64,000 nucleotides of DNA from Lotus japonicus (lineage: Eukaryota > Streptophyta > Magnoliopsida > Fabales > Fabaceae). The notes beneath the pieces were generated by a model, which was given only the letters and a program-made list of their open reading frames with translations, ran no database searches and was not told where the DNA came from. The translations under genes were made by a program, and so were the position numbers. Below, piece after piece: positions 7,056-20,274 of this stretch; position 1 is the first letter of the stretch; each line of letters starts with the position of its first letter. The DNA is taken from NCBI RefSeq assembly GCF_012489685.1, contig NC_080042.1, positions 37,577,158-37,641,157 on the forward strand, read 5' to 3'.

Positions 7056-10000
7056 ACAACAAGTTTAAGCTCATGATATTCCTCCATCAAATGTGATGCA
7101 AGTTCGTAGAGCTCAACTAAATGTCGCTGTTTAAGGTTAAGGGTTAAGGGTTAAGGGTTTAGGTTTTAGAGTAGGACAAATGTATAAAGATGCCAACATG
7201 CTTATGGAGGACATAAATTTTAAATCGTGTTATTAATCTATTGTATGTGACATGAGTTCGTAGAGCTCAACTAAAACTTACTACAAATGGAGAATTGTAA
7301 CGAAATAAGTAGAGTTGGAACAAAGGAGAAAGAGGCCAAAATATTGATTTTGAGTGGAGAAATTCGTCCCTAATGACCAAAAGTGTCTTGCTATACCACA
7401 ATAAGTTTAAGCTCATGATATTCCTCCATCGAATGTGATGCAAGTTCGTAGAGCTCAACAAAATGTGGGTGTTTAAGGTTAAGGGTTAAGGGTTTAGGGC
7501 TTAGGGTTTAGGTTTTAGAGTAGGATAAAAGTATGAAGAGGTCAACAAGCTTATGAGAGGACAAAAATTTAAAATCGTGTAATTAATCTATTGTATGTGA
7601 TATGAGTTCGTAGAGCTCAACTAAAACTTACTACAAAAGGAGAATTGTAACGAAAAAAGTAGAGTTGGAACAAAGGAGAAAGAGGCCAAAATATGGCTTT
7701 TGAGTGCAGAAATTCGTCCCTAGTGACCAAAAGTGTCTTGTTGGTTGTACTACAATAAGTTTAAGCTCATGATATTCCTCCATCGAATGTGATGCAAGTT
7801 CGTAGAGCCCAACTAAATGTCGATGTTTAAGGGTCAGGGTTAAATGGTTAAGGTTTAGGTTTTAGAGTAGGAAAAAAGTATAAAGAGGTCAACAAGCTTA
7901 TGAGAGGACATAAATTTAAAATCGTGTTATTAATCTATTGTATGTGACATGAGTTCGTAGAGCTAAACTAAAACTTACTACAAATGGAGAATTGTAACGA
8001 AATAAGTAGAGTAGGAACATAGGAGAATGAGGCCAAAATATTGCTTTTGAGTGGAGAAATTCGTCCCTAATGACCAAAAGAACCATGTTGTACCACAATA
8101 AGTTTAAGCTCATGATATTCCTCTATTGAATGTGATGCAAGTTCGTAGAGCTCAACTAAATATCGGTGTTTAAGGTTAAGGGTTACGGGTTACGGGTTTA
8201 GACCTTAGGGTTTAGGTTTTAGAGTAGGACAAAAGTATAAAGAGGTCAACAAGCTTATGAGAGGACATAAATATAAAATTGTGTTATTAATCTATTGTAT
8301 GTGATATGAGTTCGTGGAGCTAACCTAAAACTTACTACAAATGGAGAATTGTAACGAAATAAGTAGAGTAGGAACAAAGGAGAAAGAGGCCAAAATATTG
8401 CTTTTGAGTGGAGAAATTCGTCCCTAATGACCAAAAGAGTCTTGTTGTACCACAATAAGTTTAAGCTCATGATATTCCTCCATCAAATGTGATACAAGTT
8501 CGTAGAGCTCAACTAAATGTCGGTGTTTAAGGTTAAGGGTTAAGTGTTTAGGGCTTAGGGTTTAGGTTTTAGAGTAGAACAAAAGTATAAAGAGGTCAAC
8601 AAGGTTATGAGAGGACATAAATTTAAAATCGTGTTATTAATCTATTGTATGTGATATGAGTTCGTAGAGCTCAACTAAAATATACTACAAATGGAGAATT
8701 GTAACGAAATAAGTAGAGTAGGAACAAAGGAGAAAGAGGCTAAAATATTGCTTGAGTGGAGAAATTGGTCCCTAATGACCAAAAGAGTCTTGTTGTACCA
8801 CAATAATTTTAAGCTCATGATATTCCTCAATTGAATGTGATGCAAGTTCGTAGAGCTCAACTAAATGTCAGTGTTTAAGGTTAAGGGTTTAGGGTTTAGG
8901 CCTTAGGGTTTAAGTTTTAGAGTAGGACAAAAGTATAAAGAGGCGAACATGCTTATGGAGGACATAAATTTAAAATCGTGTTATTAATCTATTGTATGTA
9001 ATATGAGATCGTAGAGCTCAACTAAAACTTACTACAAATGGAGAATTGTAACGAAATAAGTAGAGTTGGAACAAAGGAGAAAGAGGCCAAAATATTGCTT
9101 GAGTGGAGAAATTCGTCCCTAATGACCAAAAGAGTCTTGTTGTACCACAATAAGTTTAAGCTCATGATATTCCTCTATTAAATGTGATGCAAGTTCGTAG
9201 AGCTCAACTAAATGTCGGTGTTTAAGGTTAAGGGTTAAGTGTTTAGGGCTTAGGGTTTAGGTTTTAGAGTAGGACAAAAGTATAAAGAGGTCAACAAGCT
9301 TATGAGAGGAGATAAATTTAAAATCGTGTTATTAATCTATTGTATGTGATATGAGTTCGTAGAGCTCAACTAAAACTTACTACAATGGAGAATTGTAACG
9401 AAATAAGTAGAGTAGGAACAAAGGAGAAAGAGGCCAAAATATTGCTTGAGTGGAGAAATTCACCCCTAATGACCAAAAGAGCCTTGTTGTACCACAATAA
9501 GTTTAAGCTCATGATATTCCTCTATTGAATGTGATGCAAGTTCGTAGAGCTCAACTAAATGTTAGTGTTTAAGGTTAAGGGTTAAGTGTTTAGGGCTTTG
9601 GGTTTAGGTTTTAGAGTAGGACAAAAGTATAAAGAGGCCAACAAGCTTATGAGAGGAGATAAATTTAAAATCGTGTTATTAATCTATTGTATGTGATATG
9701 AGTTCGTAGAGCTAAACTAAAACTTACTACAAATGGAGAATTGTAACGAAATAAGTAGAGTAGGAACAAAGGAGAAAGAGGCCAAAATATTGCTTTTGAG
9801 TGGAGAAATTCGTCCCTAATGACCAAAAGTGTCTTGTTGCACCACAATAAGTTTAAGTTCATGATATTCCTCCATCGAATGTGATACAAGTTTGTAGAGC
9901 TCAACTAAATGTCGGTGTTTAGGGTTAAGGGTTAAGTGTTTAGGGCTTAGGGTTTAGGTTTTAGAGTAGGACAAAAGTATAAAGAGGTCCACAAGGTTAT

Positions 10001-10924
10001 GAGAGGACATAAACTTAAAATCGTGTTATTAATCTATTGTATGTGATATGAGTTCGTAGAGCTCAACTAAAACTTACTACAATGGAGAATTGTAACTAAA
10101 TAAGTAGAGTAGGAACAAAGGAGAAAGAGGCCAAAATATTGCTTGAGTGGAGAAATTCACTCCTAATGACCAAAAGAGCCTTGTTGTACCACAATAAGCT
10201 TAAGCTCATGATATTCCTCTATTGAATGTGATGCAAGTTCGTAGAGCTCAACTAAATGTCGGTGTTTAAGGTTAAGGGTTAAGTGTTTAGGGCTTTGGGT
10301 TTAGGTTTTAGAGTAGGACAAAAGTATAAAGAGGCCAACATGCTTATGGAGGACATAAATTTAAAATCGTGTTATTAATCTATTGTATGTGATATGAGAT
10401 CGTAGAGCTCAACTAAAACTTACTACAAATGGAGAATTGTAACGAAATAAGTAGAGTAGGAACAAAGGAGAAAGAGGCCAAAATATTGCTTGAGTGGAGA
10501 AATTCGTCATTAATGACCAAAAGAGTCTTGTTGAACCACAATAAGTTTAAGCTCATGATATTCCTCCATTGAATGTGATGCAAGTTCGTAGAGCTTAACT
10601 AAATGTCGGTGTTTAAGGTTAAGGGTTAAGGGTTTAGGGATTAGGGTTTAGGTTTTAGAGTAGGACAAATGTATAAAGAGGTCAACATGGTTATGAGAGG
10701 ACATAAATTTAAAATCGTGTTGTTAATCTATTGTATGTGATATGAGTTCGTAGAGCTCAACTAAAACTTACTACAAATGGAGAATTGTAACGAAATAAGT
10801 AGAGTAGGAACAAAGGAGAAAGAGGCCAAAATATTGCTTGAGTGGAGAAATTCACCCCTAATGACCAAAAGAGCCTTGTTGTACCACAATAAGTTTAAGC
10901 TCATGATATTCCTCTATTGAATGT

Positions 10925-11765
10925 GATGCAAGTTCGTAGAGGTCAACTAAATATCGGTGTTTAAGGTTTAGGGTTACGGGTTTAGAACTTAGGGTTTAGG
11001 TTTTAGAGTAGGACAAAAGTGTAAAGAGGTCAAAAAGCTTATGAGAGGACATAAATTTAAAATCGTGTTATTAATCTATTGTATGTGATATGAGTTCGTA
11101 GAGCTCAACTAAAACTTACTACAATGGAGAATTGTAACGAAATAAGTAGAGTAGGAACAAAGGAGAAAGAGGCCAAAATATTGCTTGAGTGGAGAAATTC
11201 ACCCCTAATGACCAAAAGAGCCTTGTTGTACCACAATAAGTTTAAGCTCATGATATTCCTCTATTGAATGTGAAGCAAGTTCGTAGAGGTCAACTAAATA
11301 TCGGTGTTTAAGGTTTAGGGTTACGGGTTTAGAACTTAGGGTTTAGGTTTTAGAGTAGGACAAAAGTGTAAAGAGGTCAAAAAGCTTATGAGAGGACATA
11401 AATTTAAAATCGTGTTATTAATCTATTGTATGTGATATGAGTTCGTAGAGCTCAACTAAAACTTACTACAATGGAGAATTGTAACGAAATAAGTAGAGTA
11501 GGAACAAAGGAGAAAGAGGCCAAAATATTGCTTGAGTGGAGAAATTCACCCCTAATGACCAAAAGAGCCTTGTTGTACCACAATAAGTTTAAGCTCATGA
11601 TATTCCTCTATTGAATGTGATGCAAGTTCGTAGAGGTCAACTAAATATCGGTGTTTAAGGTTTAGGGTTACGGGTTTAGAACTTAGGGTTTAGGTTTTAG
11701 AGTAGGACAAAAGTGTAAAGAGGTCAAAAAGCTTATGAGAGGACATAAATTTAAAATCGTGTTAT
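10925..11765. repeat. Local triplication of one satellite variant
   Basis: Monomers with TTTAAGGTTTAGGGTTACGG start at about 10960, 11307 and 11654, at 347-bp spacing. They share GTAGAGGTCAACTAAATATC, AGTGTAAAGAGGTCAAAAAG and CACCCCTAATGACC, and are nearly identical, unlike their neighbours. Confidence 0.75.
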
Positions 11766-12662
11766 TAATCTATTGTATGTGATATGAGTTCGTAGAGCTC
11801 AACTAAAATTTACTACAAATGGAGAATTGTAAAGAAATAAGTAGAGTAGGAACAAAGGAGAAAGAGGCCAAAATATTGCTTGAGTGGAGAAATTCGTCCC
11901 TAATGACCAAAAGAGTCTTGTGGTACCACAATAAGTTTAAGCTCATGATATTCCTCCATTGAATGTGATGCAAGTTCGTAGAGCTCAACTAAATGTCGGT
12001 GTTTAAGGTTAAGGGTTAGGGGTTTAGGGATTAGGGTTTAGGTTTTAGAGTAGGACAAAAGTATAAAGAGGTCAACAAGGTTATGAGAGGTGATAAATTT
12101 AAAATCGTGTTATTAATCTATTGTATGTGATATGAGTTCGTAGAGCTCAACTAAAACTAACTACAAATGGAGAATTGTAACGAAATAAGTAGAGTAGGAA
12201 CAAAGGAGAAAGAGGCCAAAATATTGCATGAGTGGAGAAATTCACCCCTAATGACCAAAAGAGCCTTGTTGTACCACAATAAGTTTAAGCTCATGATATT
12301 CCTCTATTGAATGTGATGCAAGTTCGTAGAGGTCAACTAAATATCGGTGTTTAAGGTTTAGGGTTATGGGTTTAGAACTTAGGGTTTAGGTGTTAGAGTA
12401 GGACAAAAGTGTAAAGAGGTCAAAAAGCTTATGAGAGGACATAAATTAAAAATCGTGTTATTAATCTATTGTATGTGATATGAGTTCATAGAGCTAAACT
12501 AAAACTTACTACAAATGGAGAATTGTAAAGAGATAAGTAGAGTAGGAACAAAGGAGAAAGAGGCCAAAATATTTCTTTTTTGTGGAGAAATTCGTCCCTA
12601 ATGACCAAAAGTGTCTCGTTGCACCACAATAAGTTTAAGCTTATGATATTCCTTCATTGAAT

Positions 12663-12700
12663 GTGATGCAAGTTCGTAGAGCTCAACTAAAACTTACTAC
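12663..12700. repeat. B-to-B junction: part A missing
   Basis: The start of part A (GTGATGCAAGTTCGTAGAG) continues straight into part B (AACTTACTACAAATGG), so about 162 bp is missing. The join lies in the block shared by A and B, as expected for unequal recombination. Confidence 0.8.
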
Positions 12701-13344
12701 AAATGGAAAATTGTAACGAAATAAGTAGAGTAGGAACATAGGAGAAAGAGGCCAAAATATTGCTTTTGAGTGGAGAAATTCGTCCCTAATGACCAAAAGT
12801 GTCTTGTTGCACCACAATAAGTTTAAGTTCATGATATTCTTCCATCGAATGTGATACAAGTTTGTAGAGCTCAACTAAATGTCGGTGTTTAGGGTTAAGG
12901 GTTTTGGGATTAGGGTTTAGGTTTTAGAGTAGGACAAAAGTATAAAGAGGTCCACAAGGTTATGAGAGGACATAAATTTAAAATCGTGTTATTAATCTAT
13001 TGTATGTGATATGAGTTCGTAGAGCTCAACTAAAATTTACTACAAATGGAGAATTGTAAAGAAATAAGTAGAGTAGGAACAAAGGAGAAAGAGGCCAAAA
13101 TATTTCTTTTTAGTGGAGAAATTCGTCCCTAATGACCAAAAGTGTCTCGATGCACCACAATAAGTTTAAGCTTATGATATTCCTGCATTGAATGTGATGC
13201 AAGTTCGTAGAGCTCAACTAAATGTCGGTGTTTAAGATTAAGGGTTAGGTGTTTAGGGCTTAGGGTTTAAGTTTTAGAGTAGGACAAAAGTATAAAGAGG
13301 TCAACAAGCTTATGAGATGTGATAAATTTAAAATCGTGTTATTA

Positions 13345-13395
13345 ATCTATTGAATGTGATGCAAGTTCGTAGAGCTCAACTAAATGTCGGTGTTT
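13345..13395. repeat. A-to-A junction: part B missing
   Basis: The end of part A (GTTATTAATCTATTG) runs into another part A (AATGTGATGCAAGTTCG, then AAATGTCGGTG), skipping about 186 bp of part B. It is the reciprocal kind of product to the junction at 12663. Confidence 0.8.
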
Positions 13396-16249
13396 AAGGT
13401 TAAGGGTTAGGGGTTTAGGGATTAGGGTTTAGGTTTTAGAGTAGGACAAAAGTATAAAGAGGTCAACAAGGTTATGAGATGTGATAAATTTAAAATCGTG
13501 TTATTAATCTATTGTATGTGATATGAGTTCGTAGAGCTCAACTAAAACTTACTACAAATGGAGAATTGTAACGAAATAAGTAGAGTAGGAACAAAGGAGA
13601 AAGAGGCCAAAATATTGCATGAGTGGAGAAATTCACCCCTAATGACCAAAAGAGCCTTGTTGTACCACAATAAGTTTAAGCTCATGATATTCCTCTATTG
13701 AATGTGATGCAAGTTCGTAGAGGTCAACTAAATATCGGTGTTTAAGGTTAAGGGTTACGGGTTTAGAACTTAGGGTTTAGGTTTTAGAGTAGGACAAAAG
13801 TGTAAAGAGGTCAAAAAGCTTATGAGAGGACATAAATTTAAAATCGTGTTATTAATCTATTGTATGTGATATGAGTTCGTAGAGCTAAACTAAAACTTAC
13901 TACAAATGGAAAATTGTAACGAAATAAGTAGAGTAGGAACATAGGAGAAAGAGGCCAAAATATTGCTTTTGAGTCGAGAAATTCGTCCCTAATGACCAAA
14001 AGTGTCTTGTTGCACCACAATAAGTTTAAGTTCATGATATTCCTCCATTGAATGTGATACAAGTTCGTAGAGCTCAACTAAATGTCGGTGTTTAGGGTTA
14101 AGGGTTAAGGGTTTTGGGATTAGGGTTTAGGTTTTAGAGTAGGACAAAAGTATAAAGAGGTCCACAAGGTTATGAGAGGACATAAATTTAAAATCGTGTT
14201 ATTAATCTATTGTATGTGATATGAGTTCGTAGAGCTCAACTAAAATTTACTACAAATGGAGAATTGTAAAGAAATAAGTAGAGTAGGAACAAAGGAGAAA
14301 GAGGCCAAAATATTTCTTTTTAGTGGAGAAATTCGTCCCTAATGACCAAAAGTGTCTTGTTGTACCACAGTAAGTTTTAGCTCATGATATTCCTCCATTG
14401 AATGTGATGCAAGTTCGTAGAGCTCAACTAAATGTCGGTGTTTAAGGTTAAGGGTTAGGGGTTTAGGGATTAGGGTTTAGGTTTTAGAGTAGGACAAAAG
14501 TATAAAGATGTCAACAAGGTTATGAGAGGAGATAAATTTAAAATCGTGTTATTAATCTATTGTATGTGATATGAGTTCGTAGAGCTAAACTAAAACTTAT
14601 TACAAATGGAGAATTGTAAAGAAATAAGTAGAGTAGGGACAAAGGAAAAAGAGGCCAAAATATTTCTTTTGAGTGGAGAAATTCGTCCCTAATGACCCAA
14701 TGTGTCTTGATGCACCACAATAAGTTTAAGCTCATGATATTCCTCCATCGAATGTGAAGCAAGTTCGTAGAGCTCAACAAAATGTCGGTGTTTAAGGTTA
14801 AGGGTTAAGGATTTAGAACTTAGGGTTTAGGTTTTAGAGTAGGACAAAAGTGTAAAGAGGTCAAAAAGCTTCTAAGAGGACATAAATTTAAAATCGTGTT
14901 ATTAATCTATTGTATGTGATATGAGTTCGTAGAGGTAAACTAAAACTTACTACCAATGGAAAATTGTAAAGAAATAAGTAGAGTAGGAACAAAGGAGAAA
15001 GAGGCCAAAATATTTCTTTTTAGTGGAGAAATTCGTCCCTAATGACCAAAAGTGTCTCGATGCACCACAATAAGTTTAAGCTTATGATATTCCTCCATTG
15101 AATGTGATGCAAGTTCGTAGAGCTCAACTAAATGTCGGTGATTAAGGTTAAGGGTTAAGTGTTTAGGGCTTAGGGTTTAAGTTTTAGAGTAGGACAAAAG
15201 TATAAAGAGGTCAACAAGCTTATGAGAGGAGATAAATTTAAAATCGTGTTATTAATCTATTGTATGTGATATGAGTTCGTAAAGCTCAACTAAAACTTAC
15301 TACAAATGGAGAATTGTAAAGAAATAAGTAGAGTAGGAACAAAGGAGAAAGAGGCCAAAATATTGCTTGAGTGGAGAAATTCGTCCCTAATGACCAAAAG
15401 AGTCTTGTTGTACCACAATAAGTTTAAGCTCATGATATTCCTCCATTGAATGTGATGCAAGTTCGTAGAGCTCAACTAAATGTCGGTGTTTAAGGTTAAG
15501 GGTTAGGGGTTTAGGGATTAGGGTTTAGGTTTTAGAGTAGGACAAAAGTATAAAGAGGTCAACAAGGTTATGAGAGGACATAAATTTAAAATCGTGTTAT
15601 TAATCTATTGTATGTGATATGAGTTCGTAGAGCTCAACTAAAACTTACTACAGATGGAGAATTGTAATGAAATAAGTAGAGTAGGAACAAAGGAGAAAGA
15701 GGCCAAAATATTGCTTGAGTGGAGAAATTCGTCCCTAATGACCAAAAGTGTCTCGATGCATCACAATAAGTTTAAGCTCATGATATTCCTCCATTGAATG
15801 TGATGCAAGTTCGTAGAGCTCAACTAAATGTCGGTGTTTAAGGTTAACGGTTTAGGGTTTATGCCTTAGCGTTTCAGTTTTAGAGTAGGACAAAAGTATA
15901 AAGAGGCCAACATGCTTATGAGGGACATAAATTTAAAATCGTGTTATTAATCTATTGTATGTGATATGAGATCGTAGAGCTCAACTAAAACTTACTACAA
16001 ATGGAGAATTGTAACGAAATAAGTAGAGTTGGAACAACGGAGAAAGAGGCAAAAATATTGCTAGAGTGGAGAAATTCGTCCCTAATGACAAAAAGAGTTT
16101 TGTTGTACCACAATAAGTTTAAGCTCATGATATTCCTCCATTGAATGTGATGCAACTTCGTAGAGCTCAACAAAATGTCGGTGTTTAAGGTTAAGGGTTA
16201 AGGGTTTAGGGCTAAGGGTTTAGGGCTTAGGGTTTAGGTTTTAGAGTAG

Positions 16250-18770
16250 GACAAAAGTATAAAGAGGTCAACAAGCTTATGAAAGGACATAAATTTAAAA
16301 TCGTGTTATTAATCTTTTGTATGTGATATGCGTTCGTTGAGCTCAAATAAAACTTACTACAAATGGAGAATTGTAACGAAATAAGTAGAGTAGGAACAAA
16401 GGAGAAAGAGGCCAAAATATTGCTTGAGTGGAGAAATTCGTCCCTAATGACCAAAAGAGTCTTGTTGTACCACAATAAGTTTAAGCTCATGATATTCCTC
16501 CATTGAATGTGATGCAAGTTCGTAGAGCTTAATTAAATGTCAGTGTTTAAGGTTAAGGGTTAAGGGTTTAGGGATTAGGGTTTAGGTTTTAGAGTTGGAC
16601 AAATGTATAAAGAGGTCAACATGGTTATGAGAGGACATAAATTTAAAATCGTGTTGTTAATCTATTGTATGTGATATGAGTTCGAAGAGCTCAACTAAAA
16701 CATACTACAAATGGAGAATTGTAATGAAATAAGTAGAGTAGGAACAAAGGAGAAAGAGGCCAAAATATTGCTTGAGTGGAGAAATTCGTCCCTAATGACC
16801 AAAAGAGTCTTGTTGTACCACAATAAGTTTAAGCTCATGATATTCCTCCATTGAATGTGATGCAAGTTCGTAGAGCTCAACTAAATGTCGGTGTTTAAGG
16901 TTAAGGGTTAAGGGTTTAGGCCTTAGGGTTTAAGTTTTAGAGTAGGACAAACGTATAAAGAGGCCAACATGCTTATGGAGGACATAAATTTAAAATCGTG
17001 TTATTAATCTATTGTATGTGATATGAGATCGTAGAGCTCAACTAAAAATTACTACAAATGGAGAATTGTAACGAAATAAGTAGAGTAGGAACAAAGGAGA
17101 AAAAGGCCAAAATATTGCTTGAGTGGAGAAATTCGTCCCTAATGACCAAAAGAGTCTTGTTGTACCACAATAAGTTTAAGCTCATGATATTCGTCCATTG
17201 AATGTGATGCAAGTTCGTAGAGCTCAACTAAATGTCGGTGTTTAAGGTTAAGGGTTTAGGGTTTAGGGATTAGGGTTTAGGTTTTAGAGTAGGACAAAAG
17301 TATAAAGAGGTCAACATGGTTATGAGAGGACATAAATTTAAAATCGTGTTGTTAATCTATTGTATGTGATATGAGTTCGAAGAGCTCAACTAAAACCTAC
17401 TACAAATGGAGAATTGTAATGAAATAAGTAGAGTAGGAACAAAGGAGAAAGAGGCCAAAATATTGCTTGAGTGGAGAAATTCGTCCCTAATGACCAAAAG
17501 AGTCTTGTTGTACCACAATAAGTTTAAGCTGATGATATTCCTCCATTGAATGTGATGCAAGTTCGTAGAGCTCAACTAAATGTCGGTTTTTAAGGTTAAG
17601 GGATAAGGTTTTAGGGCTTAGGGTTTAGGTTTTAGAGTAGGAAAAAAGTATAAAGAGGTCAACATGCTTATGAGAGGACATAAATTTAAAATCGTGTTAT
17701 TAATCTTTTGTATGTGATATGAGTTCGTTGAGCTCAAATAAAACTAACTACAAATGGAGAATTGTAACGAAATAAGTAGAGTAGGAACAAAGGAGAAAGA
17801 GGCCAAAATATTGCTTGAGTGGAGAAATTCGTCCCTAATGACCAAAAGAGTCTTGTTGTACCACAATAAGTTTAAGCTCATGATATTCCTCCTTTGAATG
17901 TGATGCAAGTTCGTAGAGCTTAATTAAATGTCGGTGTTTAAGGTTAAGGGTTAAGGGTTTAGGGATTAGGGTTTAGGTTTTAGAGTTGGACAAATGTATA
18001 AAGAGGTCAACATGGTTATGAGAGGACATAAATTTAAAATCGTGTTGTTAATCTATTGTATGTGATATGAGTTCGAAGAGCTCAACTAAAACATACTACA
18101 AATGGAGAATTGTAATGAAATAAGTAGAGTAGGAACAAAGGAGAAAGAGGCCAAAATATTGCTTGAGTGGAGAAATTCGTCCCTAATGACCAAAAGAGTC
18201 TTGTTGTACCACAATAAGTTTAAGCTCATGATATTCCTCCATTGAATGTGATGCAAGTTCGTAGAGCTCAACTAAATGTCGGTGTTTAAGGTTAAGGGTT
18301 AAGGGTTTAGGCCTTAGGGTTTAAGTTTTAGAGTAGGACAAAAGTATAAAGAGGCCAACATGCTTATGGAGGACATAAATTTAAAATCGTGTTATTAATC
18401 TATTGTATGTGATATGAGATCGTAGAGCTCAACTAAAAATTACTACAAATGGAGAATTGTAACGAAATAAGTAGAGTAGGAACAAAGGAGAAAGAGGCCA
18501 AAATATTGCTTGAGTGGAGAATATCGTCCCTAATGACCAAAAGAGTCTTGTAGTACAACAATAAGTTTAAGCTCATGATATTCCTCCATTGAATGTGATG
18601 CAAGTTTGTAGAGCTCAACTAAATGTCGGTGTTTAAGGTTAAGGGTTAAGGGTTTAGGCCTTAGGGTTTAAGTTTTAGAGTAGGACAAAAGTATAAAGAG
18701 GCCAACATGCTTATGGAGGACATAAATTTAAAATCGTGTTATTAATCTATTGTATGTGATATGAGATCGT
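16250..18770. repeat. Tetramer higher-order repeat, ~1,391 bp
   Basis: Monomer variants recur at four-monomer spacing. The variant with GTTCGTTGAGCTCAAATAAA is near 16.33 and 17.72 kb. The variant with AAAACATACTACAAATGG is at 16.69 and 18.08 kb. The variant with AAAAATTACTACAAATGG is at 17.04 and 18.43 kb. This gives nearly two copies of a four-monomer unit. Confidence 0.7.
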
Positions 18771-20274
18771 AGAGCTCAACTAAAACTTACTACAAATGGA
18801 GAATTGTAACGAAATAAGTAGAGTAGGAACAAAGGAGAAAGAGGCCAAAATATTGCTTGAGTGGAGAAATTCGTCCCTAATGACCAAAAGAGTCTAGTTG
18901 AACCACAATAAGTTTAAGCTCATGATATTCCTCCATTGAATGTGATGGAAGTTCTTAGAGCTCAACTAAATGTCGGTGTTTAAGGTTAAGGGTTAGGGGT
19001 TTAGGGATTAGGGTTTAGGTTTTAGAGTAGGACAAAAGTATAAAGAGGTCAACAAGGTTATGAGAGGACATAAATTTAAAATCGTGTTATTAATCTATTG
19101 TATGTGATATGAGTACGTAGAACTCAACTAAAACTTACTACAGATGGAGAATTGTAACGAAATAAGTAGAGTAGGGACAAAGGAAAAAGAGGCCAAAATA
19201 TTTCTTTTGAGCGGAGAAATTCGTCCCTAATGACCAAATGTGTCTTGATGCACCACAATAAGTTTAAGCTCATGATATTCCTCCATCGAATGTGAAGCAA
19301 GTTCGTAGAGCTCAACAAAATGTCGGTGTTTAAGGTTAAGGGTTAAGGGTTTAGGCCTTAGGGTTTAGGTTTTAGAGTAGGACAAAAGTATAAAGAGGTC
19401 AACAAGCTTATGAGAGGACATGAATTTAAAATCGTGTTATTAATCTATTGTATGTGATATGAGTTCGAAGAGCTCAACTAAAACTTACTACAAATTGAGA
19501 ATTGTAATGAAATAAGTAGAGTAGGAACAAAGGAGAAAAAGGCCAAAATATTGCTTGCGAGGAGAAATTCGTCCCTAATGACCAAAAGAGTCTTGTTGTA
19601 CCACAATAAGTGTAAGCTCATGAAATTCCTCCATTGAATGTGATGCAAGTTCGTAGAGCTTAACTAAATGTCGGTGTTTAAGGTTAAGGGTAAAGGGTTT
19701 AGGGATTAGGGTTTAGGTTTTAGAGTAGGACAAAAGTATAAAGATGTCAACATGGTTATGAGAGGACATAAATTTAAAATCGTGTTGTTAATCTATTGTA
19801 TGTGATATGAGTTCGAAGAGCTCAACTAAAACTTACTACAAATGGAGAATTGTAATGAAATAAGTAGAGTAGGAACAAAGGAGAAAGAGGCCAAAATATT
19901 GCTTGAGTGGAGAAATTCGTCCCTAATGACCAAAAGAGTCTTGTTGTACCACAATAAGTTTAAGCTCATGATATTCCTCCATTGAATGTGATGCAAGTTC
20001 GTAGAGCTCTACTAAATGTCGGTTTTTAAGGTTAAGGGTTAAGGTTTTAGGGCTTAGGGTTTAGGTTTTAGAGTAGGAAAAAAGTATAAAGAGGTCAACA
20101 TGCTTATGAGAGGACATAAATTTAAAATCGTGTTATTAACCTATTGTATGTGATATGAGTTCGTAGAGCTCAACTAAAACTTACTAAAAATGGAGAATTG
20201 TAATGAAATAAGTAGAGTAGGAACAAAGGAGAAAGAGGCCAAAATATTGCTTGAGTGGAGAAAATCGTCCCTAA

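Larger units (their letters stand above)
7056..16200. repeat. Diverged, irregular left part of the array
   Basis: Monomers here differ from each other far more than those at 26-37 kb. The telomere-like tract varies (TTACGGG, TTTAGAACTTAGGG, TTTTGGGATTAGGG), part B often has GCTTTTGAGTGG or TTTCTTTTTAGTGG instead of GCTTGAGTGG, and half-monomer deletions occur near 12.66 and 13.35 kb. Diverged monomers at the edge of an array, with homogeneous ones inside, are the usual pattern when recent amplification acts on the centre. Confidence 0.75.
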
